A stretch of DNA of 64,000 nt from Cristatella mucedo. Taxonomy: Eukaryota > Bryozoa > Phylactolaemata > Cristatellidae. Positions 60,905-64,000 of the stretch are shown here, one piece after another (the stretch's first letter is position 1; each line of letters starts with the position of its first letter). The DNA lies in assembly GCA_009760855.2 (NCBI GenBank), contig WPIO01000069.1:188001-252000 (forward strand), written 5' to 3'. Under the pieces are notes generated by a model that was not told where the DNA came from, did not search any database, and worked only from the letters and a program-made list of their open reading frames with translations. The position numbers and the translations under genes are program-made.

Positions 60905-61018
60905 AATAACAATAATAATAATATTGCACTTGATAAAGCGCCCTCAGAGAACTTAATCTCTTTCTAGGCGCTTTACATTTGCTGCAAAGTGATACGCAAT
61001 AGAATAGTAAGTAAAATC
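60905..61018 (-). mobile_element. L2 3' end
   Basis: AATAATAATAATATTGCACT, the stem-loop, and AGTGATACGCAATAGAATAG identical to the copies at 36.7-38.7 kb, cut at AAAATCA by the LTR-like sequence that follows. Confidence 0.8.
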
Positions 61019-61228
61019 ATGTTGAGCCTTTGGCGAAGGCATGTGGCCCACCACAGAGGCACTCCATTATCTGTGGTGAGTCAGTGAGTCCCCCAGCTCA
61101 TACATATACCCGCTAGGGAATAAAGACGAGAGTCTCGTTCGCTGCTCACGTTCGGCCGCTCGTGTCTTTGTGCCTCCCTGAGACTCCTCTAGCGCTGCTG
61201 CAGCCTGAGAGACAGTACCGTAACAGGT
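61019..61228 (+). mobile_element. Possible solo LTR, 210 bp
   Basis: Ends TGTTGAGCC and CCGTAACA form the TGTT...AACA inverted termini typical of LTRs. A CATACATATACC TATA-like box and GGGAATAAAG poly(A) signal lie inside. No target duplication or internal region was found. Confidence 0.45.
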
Positions 61229-61439
61229 GTCATCTTATTTGAATGTGAAAAATTCTGCATTCATAGCGCCGCAGCTGCAGACGGATGTCATGCTTTCAAT
61301 AAATAAAAATACAGCAATTGAAAATGCTATTGTTTAGGAACATAGGCCAAAATCGCTTCAGTACGGCTTCAGATGTCTCTATACACTGCCAGCAATACAT
61401 AACGGGTTGATTGCATGATCTAGAGAACAAGAAAGAAAT

Positions 61440-61460
61440 GGATATAGATATATATATAAA

Positions 61461-61494
<34 letters not shown>

Positions 61495-61508
61495 AATACA
61501 TATATATA

Positions 61509-61577
<69 letters not shown>
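61440..61577. repeat. Compound (TA)n / (GA)n microsatellite
   Basis: Alternating TATATA, CTCTCT, TGTGTA and GAGAGA tracts. Open frames across it are artefacts. Confidence 0.95.
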
Positions 61578-61579
<2 letters not shown>

Positions 61580-62622
61580 CAACAAAAACAGACAAGCTTC
61601 TAACCATTGCCTTAAACGGGTTTCAGACTCCTAGCTGTAGCTTATTTCATCTAGCTGTGAACCACTGCGAATATCAGGAACATTGAAAACAACATTACGA
61701 ACAGTTATTTTTCGGTATGGAGCTGATCGCAGGCGTTTAATATTCGAAACGTCTATAAAAAAAACTTATACTACAATTAGGAGTTCGACTAGAAGACGGT
61801 ACGTCACATGTCGCATTTTGGACATCTTTTTATTCTTTTATAGGCAGCATGCAGATCTAAAATTTTTAATTAGACTCTTTTTCTAAGCATTTGCAAAATT
61901 TTAAAATGGTGAGCAAGATGCAGTCTTAGATCTAATGTCAACGGCATACTATAGCTGAGCTCAATCTTATAGAATCTTCCAGATTCTAACAACATCAAGT
62001 ACGTGTTGAAAAACCTTATTTCCATCAAAAACATTTAGATTCGTCAAATTTTGTGAGAACAAGTGCGATGACATCAGGAAATGCAAATAGCTTCTTGCCG
62101 GGAGCAGCAGCCAATATGAAAAACCTGCAAGTGATCACACGTTAACTGGTGTGGGCCGAAATGCATCTAGGCAAAAGAGATGAACGACTCCAAAACAGAT
62201 AGTTAGATTGCCCACGGTTACCTGCCCCGTGATTGCGGAATTCCAAAAAAGCCAGCCTGAACTGGGTGAAACATTCAATCGTATGCAATTTTGATTAGGC
62301 TCCAAAACGATGACTTAAGCACCGTTGACTCGTTTAAGGGAGGTTAACTTATAAAACTTTTTCCATTAAAGACAATTAGGCTGATACAAATAACCGAAGC
62401 TGAGGTGTGCTGCAGTTTGGAAATTCCAGAAAATTAACCAAGCTTTTTATTTTTAACAATTCGTGAATCTTCGCTCCAGCAGCAAACGATCAACTTTAAC
62501 AAAGCTACGCAGAGACGCGGGTAGAACACGATTGGTGAGAGGTACGATCTAATTCTCGCATCAAGAGCTGGATCTCATTTCAAAGCTAATTTGCAATCAA
62601 CACGTGGATATTGTGCAATAAA
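61578..62622. other. No gene recognised
   Basis: No conserved motif or repeat noted on either strand. Confidence 0.4.
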
Positions 62623-62817
62623 TTAGCAATCCCTTAATTTGAATAGCCAACGAGCTGTGTAATTGAAACGGTTCAGGACGTTAAAGCCTTGGCACGGTGG
62701 TCCTCCCAAGATAAACACAAACTCACCTTTCTTGGGAAGTTTTTTGGAGTGCTGCATCTTCTGACACGCCCTCCAATGGGTTTGGATCAATCGTGATTTC
62801 AACTGAATTTCGGGCAA
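62623..62817 (-). pseudogene. DNMT1-like cytosine methyltransferase exon fragment
   Basis: The minus-strand frame reads LPKKGEFVFILGGPPCQGFN then VLNRFN (about 62,655-62,745). GGPPCQGF..(M/L)NRFN is motif IV of DNMT1-type enzymes, with the catalytic Cys of PCQ present; the preceding KLPKKGE corresponds to the conserved approach to this motif. After NRFN the similarity to DNMT1 is lost (YTARWLFKLRDC, stop), without an obvious splice donor. It is a single exon or a relic; the other exons are not visible in the window. Its 5' part lies in the direct repeat shared with window start. Confidence 0.6.
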
Positions 62818-64000
62818 ATATGCACAGCAATTACTGCGTCATAGTCAAACAGGCCTACATCTAACCACCACGATGAGAGAACAAATTGTGATATAGTCAT
62901 CATTGAAAACAGTGGCTGGATGATGGTTTAGCTTGAATGTCTGGGTAACATGTTTGTCGTTTTTAATAACCCCTTGGGCCCGGTAGCACTCGATTGCTGA
63001 AGGCCGAATGGTAGGCCTGCAGGTGATAGGGATGTGCATAGGCCAGGCAGACAGCTTCTCACTATTCACAATTCTGCCGAGATAACTCGGCTTATTACAT
63101 GTCTGATCTAGTTGTTAGGCTAAACTTCCGCAGCAAAACCAGTTCAACGAGGAGGTCGAGGTGCCTTCACGTTGCCGTTTCTGACCTCATAATTCTTAGA
63201 AACCTTAGGATGCTCCAGGTGGAGTGTTAAACAAGCAGCATAAACGCAGCAACAGCTGCCGACAGTATAAAAACTATCATGGTATGTCAAATGGAAAGCG
63301 CCTAGAGATAGATTGAGTTCTCTGAGGGCGCTTTATCAAGTGCATTATTATTATTACTTCAGAATAGCCCTAGCACACATGCTCGTTGGGTTCCGTTTCT
63401 TCGCCACTGAGAGCAGGTACTTTGCGCTAATAAATGAAAGAGTCGACAGCTGATAGCATTAAGATCGTTCTGAAAGAGCACAATTTCCCTAGTAAACTCG
63501 TAAAAGGACACAGCTGAAACCATTTGGATTATATAGCCATCTTTTTTGGAGCTACGTCCCTGCCTTAATCCCAACATTTAAGTCTACATAACCAGTGCAT
63601 GCATTATCACTTGCAAATTACATATCTCGTCTTCTGCTTCTTCACGAAATTAACTATTATAGTATTGTTCGCTACTTGGCTACGTCAGAGGGAGATTTCT
63701 TCTCCTCGCAGACCACACTGGACGGTTGGCTGCAACAATGGCCTAGTAAAAAGGTCGAGACAAGAACTGCAGCCTAGCTCGCAGTGCGGACTACATCATG
63801 GAACTTCAGGTGGTGGATGGCAACACTGTTCGTTTGCAGCACTTTATTTAGTTTGCTCTGTTTTTGATAACCAATCAGACTGCCTTTTTCACTGTCCCTT
63901 GTTCCAAAGCCTACTGACATAGGTCTGTACAAACGGCGGCCACTGTTGCCTGCCACATTTTTAACTACGTTGTACGAACTTGGCGACTATCAGTGCATTT
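62720..64000. repeat. Direct repeat, right copy (partner at 1-1,240)
   Basis: Collinear with 1-1,240 and cut by the window end. It differs by point changes, small indels and a 66-bp L2 tail insertion. Confidence 0.8.
63290..63355 (+). mobile_element. Minimal L2 insertion (3' stem-loop and tail only)
   Basis: ATGGAAAGCGCCTAGAGATA...GGGCGCTTTATCAAGTGC and ATT repeats interrupt sequence that is continuous in the left repeat copy at about 590 (ACGTC-ACTTCAGAATGG). The left copy is the empty site. Confidence 0.8.

Noticed and set aside
61296-61686. Open frames of about 100 codons on both strands across 61.3-61.7 kb
   Set aside because: They are translations of TA and GA microsatellite repeats (runs of SLSLS, YIYIY, ERERE).

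Overview
The window is metazoan (invertebrate-type) nuclear DNA made almost entirely of mobile elements stacked inside one another. The evidence for an animal genome is: L2/CR1-type non-LTR retrotransposons with a conserved 3' stem-loop, a tRNA-derived SINE, a DNMT1-like exon, a chromovirus/gypsy-like LTR retrotransposon, and AT-rich islands that are endogenous copies of a Polinton/adintovirus-like DNA virus. No species can be named from the sequence. No ordinary, intact host gene was recognised; the only host-gene signal is a DNMT1-like fragment near 62.6-62.8 kb.

Layout. 1-1.24 kb is one copy of a direct repeat whose partner is 62.72-64.0 kb. 1.78-5.11 kb is a copy of an RLE-type (R2/NeSL-like, restriction-like endonuclease) non-LTR element split by a 1.9-kb insertion that contains a perfect 109-bp-arm palindrome. 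5.12-5.65 kb is a repeat also found at 53.46-53.99 kb. 6.36-6.56 kb is a MITE-like inverted-repeat unit, followed by the AT-rich viral element A (6.56-13.63 kb). 13.67-14.82 kb holds two opposed L2 pieces; 14.85-15.21 kb is a second MITE-like unit carrying a SINE. 15.2-18.56 kb is mostly unassigned, with a possible solo LTR. 18.56-24.68 kb is the most complete RLE element (gag-like ORF1 with three CCHC knuckles; ORF2 with C2H2 fingers, RT and RLE), broken by frameshifts. 24.68-42.59 kb is viral element B, followed by a third MITE-like unit. 42.8-53.46 kb is RLE debris containing an L2-like element, a SINE and a nearly full-length LTR retrotransposon (48,375-52,921; 413-bp LTRs, CCACC target duplication). 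54-62.6 kb holds further L2 pieces, a divergent RLE ORF1 fragment, a possible short LTR-flanked unit and simple repeats.

The most interesting content is viral element B. Right to left on the minus strand it has a protein-primed family B DNA polymerase, an acidic protein, three tandem paralogous small proteins and two further small conserved genes. From the left it has an FtsK/A32-like packaging ATPase, a small zinc protein, an adenovirus-like cysteine protease, an unknown gene, two paralogous structural-type genes (one with a phospholipase-A2-like motif), an HNH-AP2 homing endonuclease, a hydrophobic membrane-type protein and a cluster of fibre-like genes. The two gene sets converge on overlapping stop codons, an arrangement also conserved in element A. 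Almost every gene begins a few bases after a TATAG motif (typically TATATAGAAA-ATG), and two divergent gene pairs share promoters of only 21 and 10 bp. Nearly all genes in B carry stops or frameshifts, so it is a fossil; no major capsid protein or integrase gene was found.

All of this was read by eye from translations and sequence comparison inside the window; no database search was run.
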